DNA from: JAAYBF01 sp963716445 | GTDB taxonomy: Bacteria > Actinomycetota > Thermoleophilia > Solirubrobacterales > Thermoleophilaceae | Length of the DNA: 64,000 bases | Direction of reading: 5' to 3' | NCBI GenBank assembly: GCA_963716445.1 | Contig: OY970313.1 | Span: forward strand, 496,001-560,000 | In this document: positions 8,128-17,006 of the stretch, in pieces | How positions within the stretch are numbered: position 1 is the stretch's first letter | Layout of the letters: each line of letters opens with the position of its first letter | The notes under the pieces: generated by a model | Told to the model about the DNA's origin: nothing | What the model saw: the letters and a program-made list of their open reading frames with translations, nothing else | Database searches by the model: none | Program-made: the position numbers and the translations under genes

Positions 8128-8805
8128 ATGAATATGCCGCCTGTCGTCTCTCCGCAGGAGTGGAGGTCCGCCCGCGCGGAGCTGCTGGTCAAGGAGAAGG
8201 AGCACACGCGCGCCCGCGACGCGCTCGCCGCCGAGCGTCGCCGGATGCCGCGGATGGCCGTTGAGAAGGACTACGCGTTCGACGGCCCGAATGGCCGGGT
8301 CGGGCTGCTCGACCTGTTCGAGGGGCGCCGCCAGCTGATCGTCTACCGCTTCTTCTTCGAGCCCGACGTGGCCGGCTGGCCCGAGAGCGGCTGCCCTGGC
8401 TGCTCGATGGTCGCCGACCAGGTCGCTCACCTCGCCCATCTGAACGCCCGCGACACCACGCTCGTGTTCGTCTCGCGCGCGCCGCAGGCGGACATCGAGC
8501 GCTGGAAGGCGCGGATGGGGTGGGAGATCCCGTGGTACACGATCACGGACGACTTCGACGCGGACTTCGACGTCGGCGAGTGGCATGGAACCAACGCCTT
8601 CCTGCGCGACGACGCCGACCGGGTCTTCCGCACGTACTACGTCGACAAGCGCGGCGACGAGGCGATGGGCAGCACCTGGAGCTACCTCGACATCACCGCG
8701 CTCGGACGCCAGGAGGAGTGGGAGGACTCGCCCGACGGCTACCCGCAGACCCCGGCGTACGGGTGGTGGAACCTCCACGACGAGTACGACGAGCCGACGA
8801 CCTGA
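8128..8805 (+). CDS. DUF899 family (thioredoxin-like) protein
   Basis: Start at ATG 8128 after GAAGGAGCGG gives 225 residues, the usual length of DUF899 proteins; the upstream extension to 7975 is non-coding. Family marks include PPVVSPQEWRSAR near the N-terminus, FEGRRQLIVYRFFFEP, and SGCPGCSM with the redox-type pair Cys89 and Cys92 in a CPGC motif. The fold is thioredoxin-like and the protein is cytoplasmic with no signal peptide. Its natural reaction is not established. DUF899 genes often stand beside ArsR-SRPBCC regulators, as here, which supports joint regulation. Confidence 0.88.
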   Translation: MNMPPVVSPQEWRSARAELLVKEKEHTRARDALAAERRRMPRMAVEKDYAFDGPNGRVGLLDLFEGRRQLIVYRFFFEPDVAGWPESGCPGCSMVADQVAHLAHLNARDTTLVFVSRAPQADIERWKARMGWEIPWYTITDDFDADFDVGEWHGTNAFLRDDADRVFRTYYVDKRGDEAMGSTWSYLDITALGRQEEWEDSPDGYPQTPAYGWWNLHDEYDEPTT

Positions 8806-8839
8806 GACGGGTCCGCCCGGACCTCGTTACGGTCTCGCG

Positions 8840-10081
8840 ATGACCTCCCGCAGCGCGATCCAGCGCCGCACCCTGCGCGTGCTCGCGGCGGCGCAGGTGC
8901 TCAGCGGCTGCGCCTTCTTCCTCGGGATCGCCGTGGCCGCGCTGCTGGCACGCGACGTGTCGGGCCAGGAGGCGCTCAGCGGCGTGCCGCTGGCGTTCGG
9001 CGTCGTCAGCGCGGCGCTCGCCGCCGCGCCGCTGTCGAGCTGGATGGCGCGCGTCGGCCGGCGGCCGGGGCTCGTCGCCGGCCACCTGATCGCCGGGTCC
9101 GGCTCGGCGGTCGTGGTCGCCGCCGCGGCGGCCGGCAGCTTTCCGCTCCTGTGCGTCGGCATGGCGGCGTTCGGCATCGGGAACGCCGCCAACCTGCTCG
9201 CCCGCTACGCGGCAACCGACCTCGCCCCGGCGGAGCGGCGCGCGCGGGCGATCAGCGTCGTGCTTCTGGCGACGGCGGCCGGCGCGATCCTCGGCCCCAA
9301 CCTCGTCTCGCAGACCGAGCCGCTCGCGGACTGGCTGGGCGTGTCCGACAGCGCCGCGCCGTTCGCCGTGTCGGTCGTGCTCTACGCGCTCGCCGCCGGC
9401 ACGCTGTCGATCCTGCTGCGCCCCGACCCGCTGCTCAGCGCTCGACGCCTCGACGGGGTCGCTCCGGCCGCCGGGACCGGCGCGTTCCACGTGCTGAAGA
9501 CGCTTCCCGCGTGGCCCCCGCTGGCCCTGACCGGCGTCACCGCGATGGCGATCGGCAACATCGCGATGGTCGCCGTCATGACGATGACGCCGGTCCACAT
9601 GGAGGTCGCCGGCGAGTCGCTGTCCGCGGTCGGGCTCGTGATCTCGTTGCACGTCGCCGGCATGTACCTGCCATCGCCGGTCACGGGGATCCTCGCCGAC
9701 CGCTACGGCCGCCTACCGGTGCTCGCGGGCGGCGGCGCGCTGCTGATCGCGGCCGGCGTCTGCTCGGCGCTCGCGCCCGGCGATCACACGCCGCTCGTGG
9801 CGATCGCGCTCGTCCTGCTCGGCATCGGCTGGAACCTCGGCCTGGTCGGCGGCAGTGCGCTGATCACAGATGCCGTCGCCGCTGAGCAGCGCCCCCAGAC
9901 GCAGGGCGCCGCCGATCTCGTGATGGGCCTGACCGGTGCGATCGGCAGCGTCCTCGCCGGCCCGCTTTTCCACGCGGGCGCCTTCGCGCTGCTCGGGGCC
10001 GGTGCGGCCACGCTCGGCGTGCTGCTGATCCTCGTCGCCGGCCGCGCCCGTGAGCGGGTCGCCGGGGCGACGGCCGCGTGA
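8840..10081 (+). CDS. MFS transporter
   Basis: Start ATG 8840 gives 413 residues; longer readings run into the DUF899 gene. About twelve hydrophobic helices alternate with short loops. Between helices 2 and 3 lies WMARVGRRPG, and the second half repeats it as GILADRYGRLPV, the paired loop motifs of the major facilitator superfamily. It lies 34 bases after the DUF899 stop and may share its transcript. Substrate cannot be told; the general architecture is that of a drug or metabolite exporter. Confidence 0.85.
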   Translation: MTSRSAIQRRTLRVLAAAQVLSGCAFFLGIAVAALLARDVSGQEALSGVPLAFGVVSAALAAAPLSSWMARVGRRPGLVAGHLIAGSGSAVVVAAAAAGSFPLLCVGMAAFGIGNAANLLARYAATDLAPAERRARAISVVLLATAAGAILGPNLVSQTEPLADWLGVSDSAAPFAVSVVLYALAAGTLSILLRPDPLLSARRLDGVAPAAGTGAFHVLKTLPAWPPLALTGVTAMAIGNIAMVAVMTMTPVHMEVAGESLSAVGLVISLHVAGMYLPSPVTGILADRYGRLPVLAGGGALLIAAGVCSALAPGDHTPLVAIALVLLGIGWNLGLVGGSALITDAVAAEQRPQTQGAADLVMGLTGAIGSVLAGPLFHAGAFALLGAGAATLGVLLILVAGRARERVAGATAA

Positions 10082-10093
10082 GCCCGGTCGACG

Positions 10094-10696
10094 CTACGGC
10101 GCCGTCGCTTTCGGGTCGCCGGTCCGCTCCTGCCAGTCGCGCTCGAGGTCTCGCATCATCCGCGGATAGACGAGCAGGTGCCGGAACGGCTTGATCGCGG
10201 CCATGTAGGCGGTGCCGAGCAGTCCGTTGGGCTTCACGTAGACGGCCATCTGGCCGCGGTAGCCACCCGCCTGGTCTGGGACCCAGCCGATGTGCACGAC
10301 GCCGTGAACGGTTGCGTTGGCGATCTCGGCGACCCACTCGTCGTCGGTCAGGTAGAGCGACGTGAAGGGGAGCGTGTCGAAGTCCGGGCCGCGCGGGCCG
10401 TCGCGCAGATCCGTCGGCAGGCGGTCGCGAAGCGTGGGCGCCCTGGACTCCAGGCCGGCGTCCGGGCCGTCCCAACCGAGTAGCTCCCCGACCTTCCACC
10501 GGATCGCCCAGAGCGTGCGGGCGGCACGCGAGGAGCCTTGCTCCGGGTCGCCCGAGGCGATCAGTCGCACCAGCTCGGGGAAGTCCTCCCGGCCGCCCGG
10601 CGTCGGCAGCGCCCATACGTCCTCGAGCCGGAACTCGCGCGTCAGCTCGTGAATCCGCCATGGCCGGGATGTGTGCGCTGTCTCCGGCAACCTCAT
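10094..10696 (-). CDS. DUF2867 family protein
   Basis: ATG 10696 is preceded by GGAAGGGG at good distance, giving 200 residues; an upstream GTG at 10750 would overlap the divergent gene. The protein begins MRLPETAHTSRPWRIHEL and contains FRLEDVWALPTPGG, IRWKVGELLGWD, TLRDRLPTDLRDGP and VYVKPNGLLGTAYMAAIKPF, all typical of the DUF2867 family in actinobacteria. The family resembles SRPBCC-like folds and has no established reaction. Only 34 bases separate it from the divergent DUF2855 gene, so both promoters must overlap. It ends 12 bases from the convergent MFS gene. Confidence 0.82.
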   Translation of the reverse strand: MRLPETAHTSRPWRIHELTREFRLEDVWALPTPGGREDFPELVRLIASGDPEQGSSRAARTLWAIRWKVGELLGWDGPDAGLESRAPTLRDRLPTDLRDGPRGPDFDTLPFTSLYLTDDEWVAEIANATVHGVVHIGWVPDQAGGYRGQMAVYVKPNGLLGTAYMAAIKPFRHLLVYPRMMRDLERDWQERTGDPKATAP

Positions 10697-10730
10697 TCGT
10701 GTCCCCTTCCCGACATGAGAGCATCCGAGC

Positions 10731-11801
10731 ATGACCGACTTCCTGGTCAAGCGCGACGACCTTCGCGAATGTCGGATCGCGGAGTCCGACGAGCCTGAGA
10801 TCGACTACGGCCAGGCTCTGCTCCGAGTCGACACCTTCGGGCTGACTGCGAACAACGTCACCTATGCGGTGTTCGGCGAGGCGATGTCGTACTGGGACTT
10901 CTTTCCCGCCGCCGACGGCTGGGGGCGCGTGCCGATGTGGGGCTTCGCCGAGGTGGAGCGCAGCCAGGCCGAGGGCGTCGAGCCAGGCACCCGGCTGTAC
11001 GGGTACCTGCCGCCTTCATCGCACCTGGTCGTCACGCCCGCCCGCGCCGCCGCGGGCGGCTTCGTCGACGGCTCGCCGCATCGGGCGGCGCTTCCGTCGG
11101 CCTACCACCGTTACTTGGCGACCGCGACCGACCCGTTCTACCGCGCCGACACCGAGGCGATGCAGATGCTGCTGCGCCCGCTCTTCTTCACCTCGTTCCT
11201 GATCGATGACCAGATCGCCGACGAGGGTCTGGCCGCGCGCGGGCCGATCGTCGTCGCCAGTGCGTCGAGCAAGACGGCGATCGCCGCGGCCTTCCTGCTG
11301 GCGCGGTGCGAGGAGGTCGAGCTGGTCGGGCTGACGTCGCCTCGCAACGTCGAGTTCGTCGAGCGTCTGGGGATCTACGACCGCACCGTCGCCTACGACG
11401 CGATCGAGTCGCTCGAGCAAGGGCCCGCCACCTTGATCGACTTCGCCGGCGACCGCGCGCTGCGACTCAGGGTTCACGCCCACTACGGCGACCGGCTCGT
11501 CCACAGCATGGCGGTGGGGATGACGCATTGGGAGAAGCTGCAGGCGGGAGCCAGCGAGCTCCCGGGGCCGACGCCGGTCTTCTTCTTCGCCCCGGACCGG
11601 GTGACCAAGCGCTCGCGGGACTGGGGTCGCGCCGGCCTCGAGAGCAGGGTCGCCGACGCTTGGCGCCCTTTCTGCGAGTGGGCGGGCGGCTGGCTCGAGC
11701 CGATCCACGGCGAGGGGTTCGAGGCTGTCCGCGGCGCCTATCTCAACGTTCTCGAAGGCCGCGTCGAGCCGGCGCGGGCGCATGTGCTGACGCTTCCCTG
11801 A
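10731..11801 (+). CDS. DUF2855 family (MDR/quinone-reductase-like) protein
   Basis: Length 356 residues from ATG 10731. The order of a GroES-like N-terminal part (ALLRVDTFGLTANNVTYAVFG) and a Rossmann-like part (PIVVASASSKTAIAAAFLLA, then LVGLTSPRNVEFVERLG) matches DUF2855, a divergent branch of medium-chain dehydrogenases. The usual glycine-rich nucleotide loop is replaced by ASASSKTA, as is normal in this family. SMAVGMTHWEKL near residue 262 is also characteristic. Cytoplasmic; substrate unknown. It is divergent from the DUF2867 gene with a shared 34-base control region. Confidence 0.82.
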   Translation: MTDFLVKRDDLRECRIAESDEPEIDYGQALLRVDTFGLTANNVTYAVFGEAMSYWDFFPAADGWGRVPMWGFAEVERSQAEGVEPGTRLYGYLPPSSHLVVTPARAAAGGFVDGSPHRAALPSAYHRYLATATDPFYRADTEAMQMLLRPLFFTSFLIDDQIADEGLAARGPIVVASASSKTAIAAAFLLARCEEVELVGLTSPRNVEFVERLGIYDRTVAYDAIESLEQGPATLIDFAGDRALRLRVHAHYGDRLVHSMAVGMTHWEKLQAGASELPGPTPVFFFAPDRVTKRSRDWGRAGLESRVADAWRPFCEWAGGWLEPIHGEGFEAVRGAYLNVLEGRVEPARAHVLTLP

Positions 11802-11826
11802 TCCGCTCGCGTGCCGCCCCGGGATA

Positions 11827-12471
11827 ATGGGAGGCATGCCTTCCGAGGAGTGGACGGACGCCGAGCACGTCCATCGCTATCTCGACCGGGCGGACGACTA
11901 CCCGCGCCGCGCGGAGGGGGAGAGCGTCCTGTTGGAGCACGTCCCTCGTGACGCTCGTCGCATCCTCGACCTCGGCACGGGCGATGGCCGCTTGCTCGCT
12001 CTCCTCCAGGGGGACCGTCACGAGATGCTCGGCGTCGGCCTCGACTTCTCCGAGGTCATGCTCGAGGCGGCGCGCGGGCGCTTCGCCGGCGACGAGCGGA
12101 TCGAGCTCGTCGAGCACGACCTGACGGAGCCGCTGCCAGCGCTCGGGCGCTTCGACGCCGTCGTCTCGTCGATGGCGATCCACCACCTCGAGGACGAGCG
12201 GAAGCGCTCGCTCTACGGCGAGGCCTTCGACCTGCTCGAGCCCGGCGGAGTCTTCGCCAACTTCGAGCACGTGGCGTCGGCCACCCCACGCCTGCACGCG
12301 GCTTTCTTCGAGGCGATCGACGAGCCGCTCGAGAACGAGGATCCCTCCGACCGTCTGCTCGACGTCGAGACGCAGCTCCGATGGCTGCGCGAAATCGGCT
12401 TCGACGACGTCGACTGCTACTGGAAATGGCTCGAGGTGGCGCTGCTCGTCGGAGTCAAGCGATCGGAGTGA
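11827..12471 (+). CDS. Class I SAM-dependent methyltransferase
   Basis: A protein of 214 residues. The SAM-binding motif I is ILDLGTGDGRLLALL, with the acidic end of beta-2 in GVGLDFSEVM, and FDAVVSSMAIHHLEDER is the motif IV/V region typical of methyltransferase type 11/25 enzymes. The substrate is not predictable. Two starts are possible, ATG 11827 and ATG 11836 nine bases on; the second lies right behind GGGAGG. It is followed 31 bases later by a family 1 hairpin. Confidence 0.82.
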   Translation: MGGMPSEEWTDAEHVHRYLDRADDYPRRAEGESVLLEHVPRDARRILDLGTGDGRLLALLQGDRHEMLGVGLDFSEVMLEAARGRFAGDERIELVEHDLTEPLPALGRFDAVVSSMAIHHLEDERKRSLYGEAFDLLEPGGVFANFEHVASATPRLHAAFFEAIDEPLENEDPSDRLLDVETQLRWLREIGFDDVDCYWKWLEVALLVGVKRSE

Positions 12472-12501
12472 GCTGCGCCAAGCCACCGCCTCTCAGGGCC
12501 A

Positions 12502-12545
12502 GAGTGGAAGATTGACCGGGCCATAGCCCAGTCAATCTTCCACTC
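12502..12545. repeat. Dispersed hairpin family 1, copy A
   Basis: GAGTGGAAGATTGAC (12502-12516) pairs perfectly with 12531-12545. Inside it GGGC (12518-12521) pairs with GCCC (12526-12529), leaving a four-base loop and one mismatch. It stands between two tandem methyltransferase genes. This is the best-paired copy and serves as reference for the family. Confidence 0.85.
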
Positions 12546-12630
12546 GAATCCCAAGCGGTGGCTGAGGCTGCCTGGACAGGTCGCTTGGGGGACGTTACGT
12601 TCGGCTCTCAACCGCAAGAGGGGAGCTCCC

Positions 12631-13452
12631 GTGTCATCCATGCCGGATTCCGATCTCAAGACGCGCCATCGCGCGATGTGGGCGTCGGGCGACTACCCGT
12701 CGATGGTCGAGACCTTCCTGCTGCCGCTCGGGCCGCGGCTCGTCGACGCCTGCGGCATCGAGGCCGGGATGAGCGTGCTGGACGTGGCCGCGGGCACCGG
12801 CAACGCGTCGATCCCGGCGGCCGAGCGCGGTGCGCGCGTGACGGCCAGCGATCTGACGCCCGAGCTGCTCGAGGCGGGCCGGCGCCAGGCGGAGTCGAAA
12901 GGGCTCGAGCTCGAGTGGGTCCCGGCCGACGCCGAGGACCTGCCGTTCGAGGACGAGTCGTTCGACGTCGTGATGTCGTCGATCGGCGCGATGTTCGCGC
13001 CCCACCACCAGGACGTCGCCGACGAGCTGGTCCGCGTCTGTCGTCCGGGCGGCACGATCGGGATGCTGAACTGGACGCCCGAGGGCATGATCGGAGCCCT
13101 GTTCCGGACGATGGGGCCGTTCGCGCCGCCGCCTCCGCCCGGCGCGCAGCCGGCGCCGCTGTGGGGCGGCGAGGACCACGTGCGCGAGCTGTTCGGAGAC
13201 CGGGTCGACTGGCGCACGCTGGAGCGCGACATGCTGGAGATCACGGCCTTCGAGAAGCCCCGCGAGTACGGCGAGCACTTCAAGGATCGCTACGGCCCGA
13301 CCATCGCCGCGCGCGCCAACGCGGTCAAGACCGGCCGCGACGCGGAGTTCGACGAGGCGTTCGACCGGTTCTGCGACGAGTGGAACCGCGGCGCCCCCGA
13401 CGACGCGCGCTTCGAGCAGGAGTACCTGGTCGCCGTCGGCACCCGCGTCTGA
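12631..13452 (+). CDS. Class I SAM-dependent methyltransferase (UbiE/type 11)
   Basis: Start at GTG 12631 with GAGGGGAG six bases before gives 273 residues. Motif I is VLDVAAGTGNASI, motif II ASDLTPELLEAG, and LPFEDESFDVVMSSIGAMFA is the typical post-II/IV stretch of UbiE-like methyltransferases. A proline run (FAPPPPPGAQPAP) sits in the lid region. The enzyme is cytoplasmic; the acceptor is unknown. It follows a family 1 hairpin and is convergent with the SDR gene 28 bases away. Confidence 0.85.
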   Translation: MSSMPDSDLKTRHRAMWASGDYPSMVETFLLPLGPRLVDACGIEAGMSVLDVAAGTGNASIPAAERGARVTASDLTPELLEAGRRQAESKGLELEWVPADAEDLPFEDESFDVVMSSIGAMFAPHHQDVADELVRVCRPGGTIGMLNWTPEGMIGALFRTMGPFAPPPPPGAQPAPLWGGEDHVRELFGDRVDWRTLERDMLEITAFEKPREYGEHFKDRYGPTIAARANAVKTGRDAEFDEAFDRFCDEWNRGAPDDARFEQEYLVAVGTRV

Positions 13453-13480
13453 GGCTCCCGGACGTCAGCGAGGGCGCGAC

Positions 13481-14398
13481 TCAGCGGTAGCCGGTCGGAT
13501 CGGCGGGCCGGCCGGCCTCCTGGACCTCGACGAGGTAGCGCCAGCAGTCGGGTTGAGAGCCGTCGAGGTCGGTGAAGCCGTACTCGCGCGCCAGTCCCCC
13601 TGACGAGAACGAGCCGCCGCCGCGGCGTCCGACGTCCGGGTCGGCCGCGAGCGCGGCGACCGCGCGGCCGACGAACCGTGGGCTCTCGGAGATGGCGGCG
13701 AAGTGCGGATTCGTGGCCGCCCCGTCGCGCCAGTTCGCTTCGGTGACGCCGTAGTTGTCGAGCATGATCTCCGAGCGCATCCAGCCCGGCGTCAAGGCCA
13801 CGGCGGTGCATCCGTGCGGGGCGAGCTCCTGGCTCTGCGCGAACGCGAGCCGGATGACCGCGGTCTTGGCGAGGTCGTAGAAGGCCGAGAGCCGGTAGTG
13901 CTCGGCGTTGTACTCGCGCGTGCCGTCGGTCATCTCGACCACCAGCCCGCCGGGCTCGCGGATCAGCAGCGGCAGCGCGAAGTGGCTGGTGATCAGGTGG
14001 GTGTCGATCGCCAGGCGCAGGATCCGCAGCCCCTTCTCGAGGTCGTGCTCCCACACCGGCGTGTCCCACTCGAACAGCAGCTCTCCACCCCAGATGTCGT
14101 TGACGAGCACGTCGAGGCGCCCGCTCTCGGCGTCGATCCGCCGCACGAGCGCCTCGACCTCCGCCGCCTCGAGGTGGTCGACCGCCATCGCGATCCCGGC
14201 CCCGCCGGCGGCCGTCACGAGCTCGGCGGTCTCCTCGATCGTCTCCGGGCGGTCGTACTCCGAACGCCGCTCCGCGGTGCTGCGGCCGGTGCAGTACACG
14301 GTCGCTCCCGCCTCGCCGAGCGCCACGGCGGTTCCGCGTCCGGCGCCCCGCGTCGCGCCGGCGACCAGGGCGACCTTCCCAGCGAGCGGTCCGAGCAT
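13481..14398 (-). CDS. Short-chain dehydrogenase/reductase
   Basis: The 305-residue protein is a classical-type SDR: cofactor loop GATRGAGRG (residues 14-22), catalytic Tyr174 and Lys178 in YDLAK, and LTPGWMRSEIML after the active site. The stretch after the cofactor loop (TVYCTGRSTAER) suggests NADP preference. It is longer than the usual 250 residues because of an insertion near residues 40-60 and a C-terminal extension that names a lineage-specific subgroup. ATG 14398 lies only three bases after the HtrA stop, so the two are one operon; no link in function is obvious. Confidence 0.87.
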   Translation of the reverse strand: MLGPLAGKVALVAGATRGAGRGTAVALGEAGATVYCTGRSTAERRSEYDRPETIEETAELVTAAGGAGIAMAVDHLEAAEVEALVRRIDAESGRLDVLVNDIWGGELLFEWDTPVWEHDLEKGLRILRLAIDTHLITSHFALPLLIREPGGLVVEMTDGTREYNAEHYRLSAFYDLAKTAVIRLAFAQSQELAPHGCTAVALTPGWMRSEIMLDNYGVTEANWRDGAATNPHFAAISESPRFVGRAVAALAADPDVGRRGGGSFSSGGLAREYGFTDLDGSQPDCWRYLVEVQEAGRPADPTGYR

Positions 14399-14401
14399 GT
14401 C

Positions 14402-15421
14402 CTACGAGGCGCCGATTTGCAGCTCGACCGGGCGCAGCTCGCGGGTCTGCTCGTCGCCGCCGCGGACGATGCCCAGCGCGACAGGCTGGTCGATCAGCTC
14501 GGCGATGAGCAGGTGCTGGAGGTCGGAGACGCTCTCGATCGGCGTGCCGTCGATCGAGACGATGAGGTCCTCGGGGCGCACGCCGGCCCTGGCCGCCGGA
14601 CTGCCCTCGGCAACGTCGACGACCTCGATGCACTGCTTGCGTCCAAGTCGCGACGCGATCCGCGGCGGCAGGGGCCGCGGTCCGCCGGCGATGCCGACGT
14701 AGGCGCGGCGCACCCGGCCGTCGCGCATCAGCGCGGAGACGATCCGTCGCGTCGCGTCGTTGATCGGCACGGCGAGCCCCAAGCCGACGCCCGCCACCGC
14801 GGTGTTGATGCCGACCACCGAGCCGCGACCGTCGACGAGCGCGCCGCCGGAGTTGCCCGGGTTGAGCGCGGCGTCGGTCTGGATCACGTTGTCGATCACG
14901 CGCCCGCTCGAGCGGGCGGGCAGCGACCGTCCCAGCGCGGAGACGACGCCCGCCGTGACCGACCCGGCGAAGCCGTGCGGGTTCCCGATCGCCACGACCA
15001 GCTGTCCGACGCGCAGACGTTCGGCGTCGCCCAGCCGCGCGGGGGCGAAGCCGTCGCTGTGCGTGCGCAGCAGCGCGAGGTCGGAAAGCGGGTCCAGGCC
15101 GACGACCGTGGCGGAGAGATCCGTGCCGTCGACGAACGTGGCGCGCACCTGGGCGGCGTGCTCCACCACGTGGGCCGAGGTGAGCATGAAGCCGTCGGGC
15201 GTGATGACCACGCCACTGCCGCCACCCCCGACGCGGCGACCGCGCGGCGTGCGCCCGGTCGCGCGCAGGTTGACCACCGCAGGCGCGAGCTGCTCGGCCA
15301 CCTCGGTGACGACGCGCGAGTAGGCGTCGAGCGCCTCGGCGTCGCTCGGCCTCGCGCTCTCGGCGGAGAACAGGCGGCCGTCCGGCGCCCTGGCGTCCTC
15401 GATCCACACGAGCTCGCCCAT
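14402..15421 (-). CDS. HtrA/DegP-type serine protease with PDZ domain, no membrane anchor
   Basis: Length 339 residues. The catalytic triad is intact: His84 (TSAHVV), Asp114 (DPLSDLALLR) and Ser191 (NPGNSGGAL). A PDZ domain fills residues about 245-330 (KQCIEVVDVAEGSPAARAG). Unlike most bacterial HtrA proteins there is no signal peptide or membrane helix before the protease domain, so it is predicted to be cytoplasmic. Likely role is degradation or chaperoning of damaged proteins. It is first in a two-gene operon with the SDR gene. Confidence 0.9.
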   Translation of the reverse strand: MGELVWIEDARAPDGRLFSAESARPSDAEALDAYSRVVTEVAEQLAPAVVNLRATGRTPRGRRVGGGGSGVVITPDGFMLTSAHVVEHAAQVRATFVDGTDLSATVVGLDPLSDLALLRTHSDGFAPARLGDAERLRVGQLVVAIGNPHGFAGSVTAGVVSALGRSLPARSSGRVIDNVIQTDAALNPGNSGGALVDGRGSVVGINTAVAGVGLGLAVPINDATRRIVSALMRDGRVRRAYVGIAGGPRPLPPRIASRLGRKQCIEVVDVAEGSPAARAGVRPEDLIVSIDGTPIESVSDLQHLLIAELIDQPVALGIVRGGDEQTRELRPVELQIGAS

Positions 15422-15533
15422 CCCGGCGAGGCTAACAGCCCCGCAATCGCCTTGGACGTGAAATCGCTCGCGAGGACGACTCGTCCGTGAGAGGCTGGCC
15501 CCTTGCTCGCAATCGGACGCAGGAGGAGCGGAG

Positions 15534-16913
15534 ATGAACGGTGAGCTGGAGCTGGACGAGCTGCGTGGGGGCTTCGACGGGCGCGTGCTCTCCCCCGAGG
15601 ACGACGACTACGAGGACGCGCGAGCGATCTTCAACTCGATGATCGACCGCCGCCCCGCGGCGATCGCCCAGTGCGCGACGCGCGACGACGTCGTCGCCGC
15701 GCTGGCGTTCGCCGGCGAGAACGGACTCGAGGTGGCGATCCGCAGCGGCGGCCACAGCGTCGCGGGCGCGAGCCTCAGCGACGGCGGCCTGGTGATCGAC
15801 ATGCGGGGCATGAACGCAGTCTCCGTCGATCCGGAGGCGAGGATCGCGACCGTCGCCGGAGGCGCGACGTGGGCGGACGTCGATGCCGCCTGCCAGCCGC
15901 ACGGGCTGGCGACCACGGGCGGGCGGGTCTCGACCACCGGAGTCGCGGGCCTCACCCTGGGCGGCGGCTCGGGCTGGCTGGAGCGCAAGCTCGGTCTCGC
16001 CTGCGACAGCCTGCTCTCGGCCGAGATGGTGCTCGCCGACGGCCGCACCGTAACTGCGAGCGAGGAGGAGAACCCCGAGCTGTTCTGGGCGCTGCACGGC
16101 GCCGGCGGCAACTTCGGCGTCGTCACCGAGCTGCGCTTCCGGCTCGCCGAGGTGCCGACCACGACGCTCGCGCTGCTGATCTTTCCGGCCGAGCGCGGCC
16201 CCGAGGTCGTGCGCCGCTACCGCGACCTCATCGAGGCGGGAGCGCCCGAGGAGCTGGGCGGGGGGATCCTCTACATGACCGGGCCGCCGGAGGATTTCGT
16301 TCCCGCCGACCTGCAGGACGAGCTGGTCGTCGGCGCGGCGGCGATCTACGCCGGCTCCGAGGCGGACACGCGCGAGGCCTTCGCGGCGATCTTCGAGCTC
16401 GGTCCCGACGGGGAGATGGTCGCGGAGATGCCCTACGTGGAGATCCAGTGCGCGCTCGACGATCCGCCCGGCTTCCGCAACTACTGGTCGGCGGAGCACC
16501 TCGAGTCGCTCCCCGACGAGGCGATCGACGTCTTCTGCGAGCGGGCGCACGACATGGTGGTGCCGTCGCCGTCGCAGCACATCCTGTTTCCGTGGGGCGG
16601 CGCCGTGGCCCGCCAGGGATCGCAGTGGCCGCTGCCTCAGCGGAGCGCGACATGGGTCATGCATCCGCTCGGGCTGTGGGAGGACCCCGCGGACGACGAC
16701 CGGGCGATCGCCTGGGCACGCGGGACGTGCGCGGACTTCAAGCGGTTCGCGACCGGTGGCGTCTACCTCAACTTCATCGGCGACGAGGGCGAGGATCGCG
16801 TGATCGCGGGGTTCGGCCGCGCAAACTACGAGCGTCTGGCGGCGCTGAAGGCCGAGCTCGATCCCGACAACGTCTTCCGGCTCAACCACAACGTGCAGCC
16901 GGCGGTCGCGTAG
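15534..16913 (+). CDS. FAD-linked oxidoreductase of the berberine-bridge type
   Basis: ATG 15534 follows GGAGGAGCGG; 459 residues. The N-terminal half is an FAD-binding PCMH domain with RSGGHS, where His74 is the usual covalent flavin attachment site, and GLTLGGGSGWLERK later in the domain. The C-terminus has the berberine-like signature YERLAALKAELDPDNVFRLN. The second covalent cysteine of plant BBE enzymes is not in the equivalent RVSTTG loop, so flavin attachment is probably through the histidine only. Family members oxidise sugars, alkaloids or polyketides; no substrate can be chosen. No signal peptide. Confidence 0.88.
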   Translation: MNGELELDELRGGFDGRVLSPEDDDYEDARAIFNSMIDRRPAAIAQCATRDDVVAALAFAGENGLEVAIRSGGHSVAGASLSDGGLVIDMRGMNAVSVDPEARIATVAGGATWADVDAACQPHGLATTGGRVSTTGVAGLTLGGGSGWLERKLGLACDSLLSAEMVLADGRTVTASEEENPELFWALHGAGGNFGVVTELRFRLAEVPTTTLALLIFPAERGPEVVRRYRDLIEAGAPEELGGGILYMTGPPEDFVPADLQDELVVGAAAIYAGSEADTREAFAAIFELGPDGEMVAEMPYVEIQCALDDPPGFRNYWSAEHLESLPDEAIDVFCERAHDMVVPSPSQHILFPWGGAVARQGSQWPLPQRSATWVMHPLGLWEDPADDDRAIAWARGTCADFKRFATGGVYLNFIGDEGEDRVIAGFGRANYERLAALKAELDPDNVFRLNHNVQPAVA

Positions 16914-17006
16914 GGATCCACGCGCCACGCTTCGGCCACGTCGCCGAGCCGGCCGGATCCGTCTACATTCGCGCGACAACACTGTCCAGCTGAAGGAAGG
17001 TGCACG

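Noticed and set aside
12502..12545. Short genes coding the WKIDW...SIFHS peptide
   Set aside because: The peptide appears in both orientations and only as extensions of antisense frames; it is the translation of the hairpin arms.
11827..13452. Natural-product cluster made of the neighbouring methyltransferases and oxidoreductases
   Set aside because: The genes are single or paired, mixed in direction, and no synthase (PKS, NRPS, terpene) is present.
15432..16982. Long minus-strand open frame opposite the FAD oxidoreductase
   Set aside because: It mirrors the real gene's codons (Arg/Glu/Val-rich, no motif), the usual antisense open frame of very GC-rich DNA.
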